A DNA stretch of 64,000 nt, taken from the NCBI RefSeq assembly GCF_001746755.1, contig NZ_MCGG01000078.1, positions 96,858-160,857 of the forward strand, read 5' to 3'. The stretch's first letter is position 1, and each line of letters begins with the position of its first letter. This document shows, piece by piece, positions 30,456 through 38,053 of this stretch. The notes under the pieces are model-generated. The model saw nothing but the letters and a program-made list of their open reading frames with translations. It did not search any database and was not told the DNA's origin. Both the position numbers and the translations under genes were made by a program. The stretch comes from Magnetovibrio blakemorei. Lineage in GTDB: Bacteria > Pseudomonadota > Alphaproteobacteria > Rhodospirillales > Magnetovibrionaceae.

Positions 30456-31391
30456 ATGAGCAACCTTATTTTAGACCCGTCCTCCGCTGCTGCAACTTCA
30501 CCGCAGCGCCCAGCACCTGCGGATCTCATCAAAGATTCCGATACCGATTCTTTTGTCCAGGACGTCATTGACGTTTCCATGCAAATGCCGGTGATCGTCG
30601 ATTTTTGGGCGCCTTGGTGCGGACCGTGCAAAACCTTGGGGCCCATGCTGGAAAAGCTGGTCAAACGCGCCGGCGGCTTGGTCAGAATGGTCAAAGTCAA
30701 TGTCGACGACAACAAGAGTCTGGCTGCACAATTGCGGGTTCAGTCGGTGCCCACCGTTTTTGCGTTCAAGGACGGTCGCCCTGTAGACGCGTTTGCCGGT
30801 GCGCTTTCCGAAACGCAGATTCAAGCTTTTCTCGACAAATTGATCGGCGACGCCAAACCGCCCATCGAGGCGGCCCTGGAACAGGCGCAAGAAGCACTCA
30901 AAATCGGCGACGGTCTGGCGGCTGAAAAAATTTACACCGCCATTTTGGGCGAAGACCCCACCCTCATTCCCGCCTTTGCCGGGGTGATCCGCGCCATCGC
31001 CGTGCAAGGCGACTTTGCCCGTGCGCGCGAAATGCTGAGCCGCCTGGATGCCCCAACCTTGGCCAATTCCCAAGTCATGCAAGCCATTTCCGCCCTGGAA
31101 CTGGCTGAAGAAGCCGCCGCCACATCGGGCACCGATTTGACGGAACTGCAAAATAAGGTCGATCAACAGCCCAAAGATATGGAAGCGCGCTTTGCCTTGG
31201 CCCAGGCCTTGTTTGCCGCAGGCGACACCGAATCCGCGATCAGCAATTTGCTGGAGATTGTGCGCGTCAATCGCACCTGGAATGACGACGCGGGACGCAA
31301 GCAGTTGATTAAAATTTTCGACACATTGGGTCCCACCGACCCCATCACGATGGACGCGCGCAAGCGTCTTTCCGCCGTTTTGTTTTCTTGA
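30456..31391 (+). CDS. Thioredoxin-domain co-chaperone (CnoX/YbbN-like)
   Basis: A 311-residue protein with an N-terminal thioredoxin fold carrying WCGPC (Cys55, Cys58), followed by a helical TPR-like C-terminal half (about 150-311). That two-part layout is CnoX (YbbN/TrxSC). Some CnoX proteins have lost the active-site pair; here both cysteines are present, so redox activity is plausible. The family protects clients from over-oxidation and hands them to GroEL. The ATG at 30456 gives the usual length. The next gene begins 17 bp after the stop, implying an operon. Confidence 0.92.
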   Translation: MSNLILDPSSAAATSPQRPAPADLIKDSDTDSFVQDVIDVSMQMPVIVDFWAPWCGPCKTLGPMLEKLVKRAGGLVRMVKVNVDDNKSLAAQLRVQSVPTVFAFKDGRPVDAFAGALSETQIQAFLDKLIGDAKPPIEAALEQAQEALKIGDGLAAEKIYTAILGEDPTLIPAFAGVIRAIAVQGDFARAREMLSRLDAPTLANSQVMQAISALELAEEAAATSGTDLTELQNKVDQQPKDMEARFALAQALFAAGDTESAISNLLEIVRVNRTWNDDAGRKQLIKIFDTLGPTDPITMDARKRLSAVLFS

Positions 31392-31408
31392 ACCAAACAA
31401 AGGCCGTC

Positions 31409-32074
31409 ATGTCTCGAGCTCGCAACGCCTTTCATTTGCCCCAACGCCTGGCGGTTTTTCCCTTACCCGGAACCGTGTTGATGCCCTATGGTCATTTGCC
31501 GCTCAATATCTTTGAGCCACGCTACATCCACATGATCGACGACGCTTTGGGCAAGGGACGCATCATCGGCATGATCCAGCCGCGCCAGGGGGGAAGCGAT
31601 TTGGTCGCCGATGACGCCTTGCTGTACGATGTCGGCACGGCGGGGCGGATCATCCAGTTTCACGATTCCGGTGATGGCCGATACTTGATCACCTTGGAAG
31701 GCCTAAGCCGTTTTCGTTTTCAAGCGGACATTGCGTCCGATCCGGCGCGGGGATACCGCTGGGTTGAAGCCGATTACAGTCTTTACGAAGACGATCTCAA
31801 CGTCGTTGATGTCGCCGATGAGCCAGGTCGGGAAAGACTTTTGGAATTGATGAGCCGTTATTTTGGTAAAAACGATATCGATGCCGACTGGAACGCCGTT
31901 TCCCAAGCGCCCTATGAGGCTTTGGTGGCATCTTTGTCCATGAGCTGTCCGTTTGCCCCGCAGGAAAAACAAGCTCTGTTGGAATGCCCTACGTTTCAAG
32001 ATCGCGCCCGTATGCTCATCTCCTTGTTTGAAATGAGCGGGGATACCAACGCCAGCCCCGCCTTGCGCCATTGA
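31409..32074 (+). CDS. Lon N-terminal substrate-binding domain protein
   Basis: A 221-residue protein consisting only of a Lon N-terminal (PUA-like) domain, with LPLxIFEPRYIHM-type LPLNIFEPRYIHM and the following GRIIGMIQPR. It has no ATPase or protease domain. Such stand-alone proteins are widespread; their role is unknown, with substrate recognition or adaptor functions suggested. The ATG at 31409 is preceded by AAAGG; a TTG at 31388 is also in frame. It lies between the CnoX-like and Trm112-like genes, a conserved alphaproteobacterial order. Confidence 0.92.
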   Translation: MSRARNAFHLPQRLAVFPLPGTVLMPYGHLPLNIFEPRYIHMIDDALGKGRIIGMIQPRQGGSDLVADDALLYDVGTAGRIIQFHDSGDGRYLITLEGLSRFRFQADIASDPARGYRWVEADYSLYEDDLNVVDVADEPGRERLLELMSRYFGKNDIDADWNAVSQAPYEALVASLSMSCPFAPQEKQALLECPTFQDRARMLISLFEMSGDTNASPALRH

Positions 32075-32101
32075 TATTTTTCCGCGTTAATGAGAACCGT
32101 C

Positions 32102-32284
32102 ATGACCGAAAAACAAAACAAAGTTGACCGCAAACTTTTGGAAATTCTGGTGTGTCCGGTGTGCAAAGGACCCCTGACGTATGATTCGGACGCACAGGAA
32201 TTGATCAGCAAGCAGGCGGGCCTGGCGTACCCCATTCGCGATGGAATCCCCATCATGCTTGAAAGTGAAGCCCGGGAACTCTAA
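32102..32284 (+). CDS. Trm112 family zinc-ribbon-like protein
   Basis: A 60-residue protein with the Trm112/UPF0434 layout: [14 protein letters not shown] at the N-terminus, a central acidic turn, and [19 protein letters not shown] at the end. The first CxxC is intact; the second pair of the eukaryotic zinc site is absent, as is usual in bacteria. Eukaryotic Trm112 activates methyltransferases; the bacterial role is unknown. Both ATG 32090 and ATG 32102 are in frame; I prefer the second because GAGAA lies upstream. Confidence 0.9.
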   Translation: MTEKQNKVDRKLLEILVCPVCKGPLTYDSDAQELISKQAGLAYPIRDGIPIMLESEAREL

Positions 32285-32337
32285 GTATATCAGCAAATAC
32301 GAATATGAGCCTCAGCGCCTTACCCTAGGAAATGCAC

Positions 32338-32724
32338 ATGATTGAAGCAACACGGACCTTCGGCCAAACCCATATGCCCACCGAACTGCGTCTGAAAAAA
32401 GAAGACAAACGCCTGGAAATCGATTTTGAAGACGGCAAATCGTTCTCTATTCCCGCCGAACTGCTGCGCGTCGAAAGCCCCTCGGCCGAAGTTCAGGGCC
32501 ACAGCCCGGAACAAAAGAAAGTGGTCGGCCAACGCCGCCACGTTAACATTATGAAGATCACCCCCGTGGGTAATTACGCTGTGGCATTGAAATTTGATGA
32601 CCTGCACGACAGCGGTATTTTCACCTGGGACTTCCTCTACAACATGGGGGCCAACCAAGACACCATCTGGGCCAATTATCTCAAAGAATTGGAAGCCGCC
32701 GGCCTCAGCCGCGATCCGGCGTAG
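32338..32724 (+). CDS. DUF971 domain protein
   Basis: A 128-residue protein covering one DUF971 domain (the N-terminal domain type of gamma-butyrobetaine hydroxylase). Visible are LRLKKEDKRLEIDFEDG, FSIPAELLRVESPSAEV and HDSGIFTWDFLYNMG. Stand-alone members occur near iron-sulfur carriers, but no catalytic residues define a reaction. I place the start at the ATG at 32338 because AGGA ends 7 bases upstream; the ATG at 32332 would be too close to it. A strong terminator follows. Confidence 0.9.
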   Translation: MIEATRTFGQTHMPTELRLKKEDKRLEIDFEDGKSFSIPAELLRVESPSAEVQGHSPEQKKVVGQRRHVNIMKITPVGNYAVALKFDDLHDSGIFTWDFLYNMGANQDTIWANYLKELEAAGLSRDPA

Positions 32725-32746
32725 CGCCAATACCGGACTCACAACA

Positions 32747-32777
32747 AAAACCGTTGCACCCTTGCAGCGGTTTTTTT
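32747..32777 (+). terminator. Rho-independent terminator after the DUF971 gene
   Basis: AACCGTTGCA, a 4-base loop and TGCAGCGGTT form a 10-bp stem with one G-T pair, followed directly by TTTTTTT. It ends the cnoX-DUF971 gene run. Confidence 0.93.
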
Positions 32778-33046
32778 GGCTCTACTGTGTGCGTCTGATG
32801 TACGTCCGCGCCACACCACCCACTGTGCCTGGACCCCCCCGGAACGCCCCATTATTTTTATTGCGTCCTGGCAATGATGTGGGCATAACGGGCTCGCTAA
32901 TTCTTGACTATCTTATTGAAATGAAATGCTTTTTCTAAATTTGTCAGAATAGTGCAATCGATATGGCATAGTATGTATTACACGTCTTTTTGCGCTAATT
33001 CACTGTAAAATAACGGTTTATGTCATAAATGGCCTACATGTGTAGG
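32778..33046. other. Gene-free stretch between two convergent units
   Basis: No gene recognised. The right half (about 32890-33030) is clearly more A+T-rich than the surroundings. A short inverted repeat, GCCTAC/GTAGGC, near 33032-33048 could help end the leftward ubiH-family transcript, though it lacks a T-run. Confidence 0.5.
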
Positions 33047-34312
33047 CTACAAGGTTTCACCGCGCATCAAGCGCGGCAGATCTCCGACCGTGCCCATGGC
33101 ATGACGCATAAAGAAGCGTTTAAGGTCGGGAAATTGGTTCACCGTGGCCATGCCCAAATCCCGCGCCAACTTCAGCGGTTCGATATCATTGGAAAACAGT
33201 TTCACCAAGACATCGGTCACGCCGAGCATTAAATCGTTATCGAAACGTCGCCATTGCTGGTATTTTTCCAGCACGTTCATTGCGCCGATGTCTTGGCCCA
33301 GGCGCCGCGCCTCGACCAAAACTTCCGCCAGCGCCGCCACATCACGCAAACCCATGTTGAGACCTTGGCCGGCGATGGGATGCATGCCATGGGCACTGTC
33401 GGCGACCAACGCCAAACGCTCCGCGATGTAAGTTTCGGCATATTGCAGCGACAGAGGATAGGCAAAACGAGGGCCAACCACTTCGATCGCGCCCAAAAAG
33501 TCGCCAAAGCGCAGTTCCAGCTCTTCCAAAAAGTCTTCGTCGTTCAATTTCATCATGATCGGCCACAAATCGGCCCGTTCGGTCCACACAATGGATGACC
33601 GGCAGGCGGGTTTTTCAGCCGTGCCCGGCAGCGGCAAGATGGCGAAAGGACCCGACGGCAAAAAATGTTCCTGGGCGCAAAAATCGTGGGGACGCTCATG
33701 TTCGACCGTGCACACGATGCCCGCTTGTTTGTAATCCCACGAAGTCAACTTGATGCCTGCCCCTTCACGGGTGGGCGAACGCCGCCCGTCGCAGGCCACC
33801 ACCAAGTCGGCGCGAATTTCACGGCCATCGTTCAGCGTCGCAAACACGCCGTTTTTGGCGCGATCCAAGACTTGAACGGTATTGGGGGCAAAATAGCTGA
33901 GATTTTTGGTTTTCGGCACCAACGTGTTCAGGCCTTTGCGGATAGAACGATTTTCCACCATGTATCCAAACGGCTCATTGCCGAGCTCCGTATGATCATA
34001 ATGCAAAAACAGCGGTGAATTTCCGTCTGCCACCCGGATGTCTTTGATCGGCGCGGTTTCATCTTTGATTTCAGCCCAAAGCCCCACCCCGTCCAACACG
34101 CGCTGCGACGACAAGGCAATCGCCGACGCCCGGCCATCAAAACCCCGATCGGTCCAGCCCTGGGTGTCTTCGATATCTACCGTGGCGACACGAAAGCCAT
34201 TTTGCGCCAACGCCAGCGACAGGGTTCCCCCCGCCAGGCCCCCGCCGATCACCAAGATATCGACTTTAAGGGGCTGGGAAGCGCCGTTTTTTGAAATTTT
34301 TGCTGCCGTCAT
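33047..34312 (-). CDS. UbiH/UbiF/VisC/COQ6-family FAD hydroxylase
   Basis: A 421-residue flavoprotein monooxygenase of ubiquinone synthesis. The FAD-binding motif GGGLAGGTLSLAL is near residue 22. The second FAD motif, DSAHGMHPIAGQGLNMGLRD, is near residue 310, and the ACDGRRSPTRE segment also fits. Alphaproteobacteria often use one or two broad hydroxylases (UbiL/UbiM-like) instead of UbiH, UbiI and UbiF, so the ring position hydroxylated is not assigned. It is transcribed alone, leftward, from a region shared with glnK. Confidence 0.92.
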   Translation of the reverse strand: MTAAKISKNGASQPLKVDILVIGGGLAGGTLSLALAQNGFRVATVDIEDTQGWTDRGFDGRASAIALSSQRVLDGVGLWAEIKDETAPIKDIRVADGNSPLFLHYDHTELGNEPFGYMVENRSIRKGLNTLVPKTKNLSYFAPNTVQVLDRAKNGVFATLNDGREIRADLVVACDGRRSPTREGAGIKLTSWDYKQAGIVCTVEHERPHDFCAQEHFLPSGPFAILPLPGTAEKPACRSSIVWTERADLWPIMMKLNDEDFLEELELRFGDFLGAIEVVGPRFAYPLSLQYAETYIAERLALVADSAHGMHPIAGQGLNMGLRDVAALAEVLVEARRLGQDIGAMNVLEKYQQWRRFDNDLMLGVTDVLVKLFSNDIEPLKLARDLGMATVNQFPDLKRFFMRHAMGTVGDLPRLMRGETL

Positions 34313-34417
34313 AGAGTTGATGTCCCAACTGTGTCCGCCGCTGTTGCAGCGTATTTTACCGCCCTAGAATTCACACACAGCGTCCGTTTGTCCAGTCCTC
34401 ATTCATCTTCGCTAATA

Positions 34418-34468
34418 TTGTGCTTATATTCTATGCAAACGTAAGTTTGTGCCTATTTTATATGCATA
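34418..34468 (+). promoter_or_regulatory. Two tandem dyads upstream of glnK, candidate activator (UAS) sites
   Basis: TGTGC-N11-GCAAA (34419-34439) and TGTGC-N11-GCATA (34448-34468) have A+T-rich centres and are offset by 29 bp, close to three helical turns. They lie about 90-140 bp upstream of the sigma-54 promoter, where bacterial enhancer-binding proteins usually bind. NtrC is the natural candidate but the motif is not its textbook consensus. Confidence 0.5.
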
Positions 34469-34555
34469 TATTCAAGGGCACCTTGTCGGCGACCGGCGGG
34501 CTTTCATGATCTAAGACATTGTTATTTCAGCTTTAAATTGCACCTAAGTCGAATC

Positions 34556-34571
34556 TGGCACGGCCCTTGTA
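34556..34571 (+). promoter_or_regulatory. Sigma-54 promoter of glnK-amtB
   Basis: TGGCACGGCCCTTGTA matches the -24/-12 consensus with exact GG-to-G(C/T) spacing of 10 bases; the -12 element is GT instead of GC. The predicted start is about 34582, giving a leader of about 70 bases to glnK, whose ribosome site region follows. Confidence 0.85.
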
Positions 34572-34606
34572 TAGGAGGAAGGGCTAGACGATTGGTTCTG
34601 GCGTAA

Positions 34607-34990
<384 letters not shown>

Positions 34991-35002
34991 GGAGATCGCA
35001 AC

Positions 35003-36334
35003 ATGAAAAGCAAACTGTTTACGCTTTCCGGCCTGTTGGCTGCGTTTGCCGCGATGATGATGGTGTCGCTCCCTGCGCACGCCGAAGTCTCCGCTGAAAC
35101 AACCTATATCTTCAACACCTTGTCGTTCTTGATGCATGGCTTCTTGGTCATGTGGATGGCGGCTGGTTTCGCCATGCTTGAAGGCGGCCTGGTGCGCACC
35201 AAAAACACCTCCATGCAGATGCTCAAAAACATCGCCATCTACTCGACGGCAGGCATCATGTACTGGGCGGTTGGCTATAACCTGATGTATGACGGTGTCG
35301 ATGGCGGCTTCATGGGTACGTTCTCCGTGTGGAGCGCCTCTGATCCCAGCATCACCGAAGCCGGTTTCGTCGCAGGCGATTCCACTTACTCGGCGGCATC
35401 GGATTGGTTCTTCCAGATGGTGTTCGTGGCAACCGCAGCTTCGATCGTGTCCGGCACCTTGGCTGAACGCATCAAACTGTGGCCGTTTATGATCTTCACG
35501 GTCGTTTTGACGGCTGTCATCTACCCGATCCAGGGTTCCTGGCAGTGGGGCGGCGGCTGGCTCAGCGAAATGGGCTTCTCCGACTTCGCGGGTTCCACGT
35601 TGGTTCACTCCGCTGGCGGCTGGGCGGCTTTGACGGGCGCCATCATCCTCGGCCCGCGCATCGGCAAATACACCAAAGAAGGCGGCGTTCGCCCGATCCC
35701 TGGTGCCAACCTGCCGCTCGCGACCCTGGGTACGTTTGTTCTGTGGTTGGGCTGGTTCGGCTTCAACGGCGGTTCACAACTCGCCATGGGTTCGGCTGCT
35801 GACGTTCGCGACATCTCCACCATCTATGTCAACACCAACTTGGCCGCTGCCGCCGGTGTTGTGGTCACGATGATCATGACCCAGCTGATCTACAAGAAGG
35901 TTGACTTGACCATGGCACTCAACGGTGCTTTGGCCGGTCTGGTGGCCATCACCGCCGAACCTTTGGCTCCGTCTCCGATGATCGCGGTCATCGTCGGCGC
36001 TGTTGGCGGTGTATTGGTGGTCTTCGCGGTCCCGTTCTTCGACAAGCTGAAGATCGATGACGTGGTTGGCGCTCTGTCCGTTCACTTGGTGTGCGGCATC
36101 TGGGGCACGATGGCTGTTCCCATCTCCAACTCAGGCACCAGCTTCATGACCCAGTTCGTTGGCGTTGCCTCCATCGGTGCCTTCGTTTTGATCACATCTG
36201 CCATCTTCTGGTTGGTGCTCAAGTTCACCATGGGCATCCGTGTCAGCCAGGAAGAAGAAATGATGGGCTTGGACAAAGCCGAACTCGGCATGGAAGCCTA
36301 TCCGGAATTCGGTCGCGGATCACAGAACGTATGA
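35003..36334 (+). CDS. amtB: Ammonium transporter AmtB
   Basis: A 443-residue Amt channel with a cleavable signal peptide (cut after AHA, residue 27), then eleven membrane segments. The two pore histidines lie in FAGSTLVHSAGGW and GALSVHLVCGIWG. GGAG is seven bases before the ATG. It is cotranscribed with glnK and presumably regulated by it at the membrane. The cytoplasmic tail carries acidic residues typical of proteobacterial AmtB. A strong terminator follows. Confidence 0.97.
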   Translation: MKSKLFTLSGLLAAFAAMMMVSLPAHAEVSAETTYIFNTLSFLMHGFLVMWMAAGFAMLEGGLVRTKNTSMQMLKNIAIYSTAGIMYWAVGYNLMYDGVDGGFMGTFSVWSASDPSITEAGFVAGDSTYSAASDWFFQMVFVATAASIVSGTLAERIKLWPFMIFTVVLTAVIYPIQGSWQWGGGWLSEMGFSDFAGSTLVHSAGGWAALTGAIILGPRIGKYTKEGGVRPIPGANLPLATLGTFVLWLGWFGFNGGSQLAMGSAADVRDISTIYVNTNLAAAAGVVVTMIMTQLIYKKVDLTMALNGALAGLVAITAEPLAPSPMIAVIVGAVGGVLVVFAVPFFDKLKIDDVVGALSVHLVCGIWGTMAVPISNSGTSFMTQFVGVASIGAFVLITSAIFWLVLKFTMGIRVSQEEEMMGLDKAELGMEAYPEFGRGSQNV

Positions 36335-36402
36335 TCCTCGGTCGACAACAGGTTTGGACGGGGTGCCCATAGCATCTGATTCCCCAACAGCCCCGTTCAA
36401 AT

Positions 36403-36443
36403 AGAGGGTCGGAGACGAATAAGTCTCCGACCCTCTTCTTTTT
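36403..36443 (+). terminator. Rho-independent terminator after amtB
   Basis: A 14-bp perfect stem (AGAGGGTCGGAGAC and its complement), a 6-base loop and a T-rich tail. This is the strongest terminator in the window. Confidence 0.96.
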
Positions 36444-36497
36444 TGCTTATTATTTAATCAATTGCCCTTTCCCTGCTCAACCCCACTCCGCTTACAC

Positions 36498-36515
36498 TTG
36501 CCTTATTTTTATGCA
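36498..36515 (+). promoter_or_regulatory. Dyad upstream of the second amt gene, candidate activator site
   Basis: TTGC-N11-GCA with an A+T-rich centre repeats the pattern seen twice upstream of glnK. It is centred about 85 bp upstream of the start predicted from the sigma-54 promoter that follows. Confidence 0.45.
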
Positions 36516-36565
36516 GTCCCAAGCTTCCTTTTGTAAAATCAAACCGTTGTCGGGTTTGCACCAAA

Positions 36566-36581
36566 CAGGCACGATCCTTGC
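36566..36581 (+). promoter_or_regulatory. Sigma-54 promoter of the second amt gene
   Basis: AGGCACGATCCTTGCT has GG and GC with the exact 10-base spacing and the GGCACG/TTGC core of the -24/-12 consensus. The predicted start is near 36592, 57 bases before the ATG. Confidence 0.85.
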
Positions 36582-36648
36582 TTTGGGTTCTGCGGCCCAA
36601 TTGGGGGGCCTTCGGATGCTGTGAAACAATTGTTGGGGATATATCGCC

Positions 36649-37872
36649 ATGCAAGTCGGTATGGACGTCTTTTTTGTGCTGATGGGTTCGGCTATGGTTT
36701 TGGCCATGCACGCCGGGTTCGCATTTTTGGAAGTCGGCACGGTACGCAAAAAAAACCAAGTGAACGCCTTGGTCAAAATCATCACTGATTTCGCCATGTC
36801 GACCATGGCGTATTTTTTTATTGGCTACTCGGTCGCTTACGGGGTGAATTTTTTCTCGTCCGCGGCGGTGCTCACCGGGGCCACAGATGGCGACGGCGTC
36901 AGCTTTGCCAAAAACGGCTACGATTTGGTCAAATTCTTCTTTTTGCTGACCTTTGCCGCCGCCATTCCGGCGATCATTTCCGGCGGCATTGCCGAACGTG
37001 CGCGGTTTCGTCCGCAACTGCTTGCCACGGCGATCTTGGTGGCATTTGTCTATCCCAGTTTCGAAGGCATGGTGTGGGGGACGCGTCTTGGTTTTCAGGA
37101 CTTTGTCACAAGCATCGCCGGAGCCCCCTTTCATGATTTTGCCGGTTCCATCGTTGTCCATGCCGTGGGCGGCTGGTTGGCGTTGGGTGCGGTCGTCATG
37201 TTGGGCGCGCGCATGGGGCGCTACCGCAAAGATGGTCACGTGGTGGGCATTCCGCCGTCCAACATTCCTTTTTTGGCCTTAGGGTCGTGGATTTTGGTGG
37301 TCGGCTGGTTCGGCTTTAACGTTATGAGCGCGCAATCGGTCGAAGGCATCACCGGTTTGGTGGCGATCAATTCGCTGATGGCCATGGCCGGGGGCATTCT
37401 CGCCTCCTTAGTCGTGGGCAAAAACGATCCTGGCTTTATCCACAACGGCGCGTTGGCGGGATTGGTTGCCGTATGCGCCGGGTCAGACATCATGCACCCG
37501 TTGGGTGCCCTGGTCGTGGGCAGCGTTGCTGGTGCCTTGTTCGTCTGGGGCTTTACCCAGTGCCAGGAAAAATGGAAGATCGACGATGTTTTGGGCGTCT
37601 GGCCGCTGCACGGCATGTGCGGTTTGTGGGGCGGTATCGCGTCCGGCATTTTTGGTCTCGAAGCCCTGGGCGGCTTGGGTGGCGTAACCTTCTTGGGCCA
37701 GCTCATCGGGTCCGTGTCGGGGGTCGTGTTTGCCCTGATTTGCGGATTTTTGGTCTATGGCGGTCTGAAATACACCTTAGGGCTTCGTTTGGACCCCGAA
37801 GATGAATACCGGGGCGCGGATCTCAGCCTCCATCACATTTCCGCCTACCCGGAAGAAGACACGCACGCTTAA
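36649..37872 (+). CDS. Second ammonium transporter, no PII partner
   Basis: A 407-residue Amt-family channel without a signal peptide. Eleven membrane segments are expected. Pore histidines lie in FAGSIVVHAVGGW and WPLHGMCGLWGG. It differs clearly from the amtB product upstream: the N-terminus starts directly at MDVFFVLMGSAMVLAMHAGFA, and the tail ends in an acidic and histidine-bearing segment. It has its own sigma-54 promoter and no PII gene next to it. An ATG at 36661 is a possible alternative start. Its exact affinity or sensing role is unknown. Confidence 0.93.
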   Translation: MQVGMDVFFVLMGSAMVLAMHAGFAFLEVGTVRKKNQVNALVKIITDFAMSTMAYFFIGYSVAYGVNFFSSAAVLTGATDGDGVSFAKNGYDLVKFFFLLTFAAAIPAIISGGIAERARFRPQLLATAILVAFVYPSFEGMVWGTRLGFQDFVTSIAGAPFHDFAGSIVVHAVGGWLALGAVVMLGARMGRYRKDGHVVGIPPSNIPFLALGSWILVVGWFGFNVMSAQSVEGITGLVAINSLMAMAGGILASLVVGKNDPGFIHNGALAGLVAVCAGSDIMHPLGALVVGSVAGALFVWGFTQCQEKWKIDDVLGVWPLHGMCGLWGGIASGIFGLEALGGLGGVTFLGQLIGSVSGVVFALICGFLVYGGLKYTLGLRLDPEDEYRGADLSLHHISAYPEEDTHA

Positions 37873-37916
37873 GGCGTTTTTTACGCCATTTGTTCACGCG
37901 TCTCACCTTAACTTTC

Positions 37917-37950
37917 AAAGGGTCGAAGGTTTTTGCCTTCGGCCCTTTTT
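37917..37950 (+). terminator. Rho-independent terminator after the second amt gene
   Basis: GGGTCGAAGG and CCTTCGGCCC pair through one G-T, with loop TTTTTG, flanked by AA and a TTTTT tail. A smaller GGCGT/ACGCC hairpin at 37873-37887 directly follows the stop. Confidence 0.9.
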
Positions 37951-38053
37951 GCGCCCAAAGTCGCCCTTTCAAGGCCGTATTTGATGCCTATATTCACGCT
38001 ACGAACTCGATGCACGTTAAGATCTTATAAAGCCTCACGGTGTAAAAAAAGAT

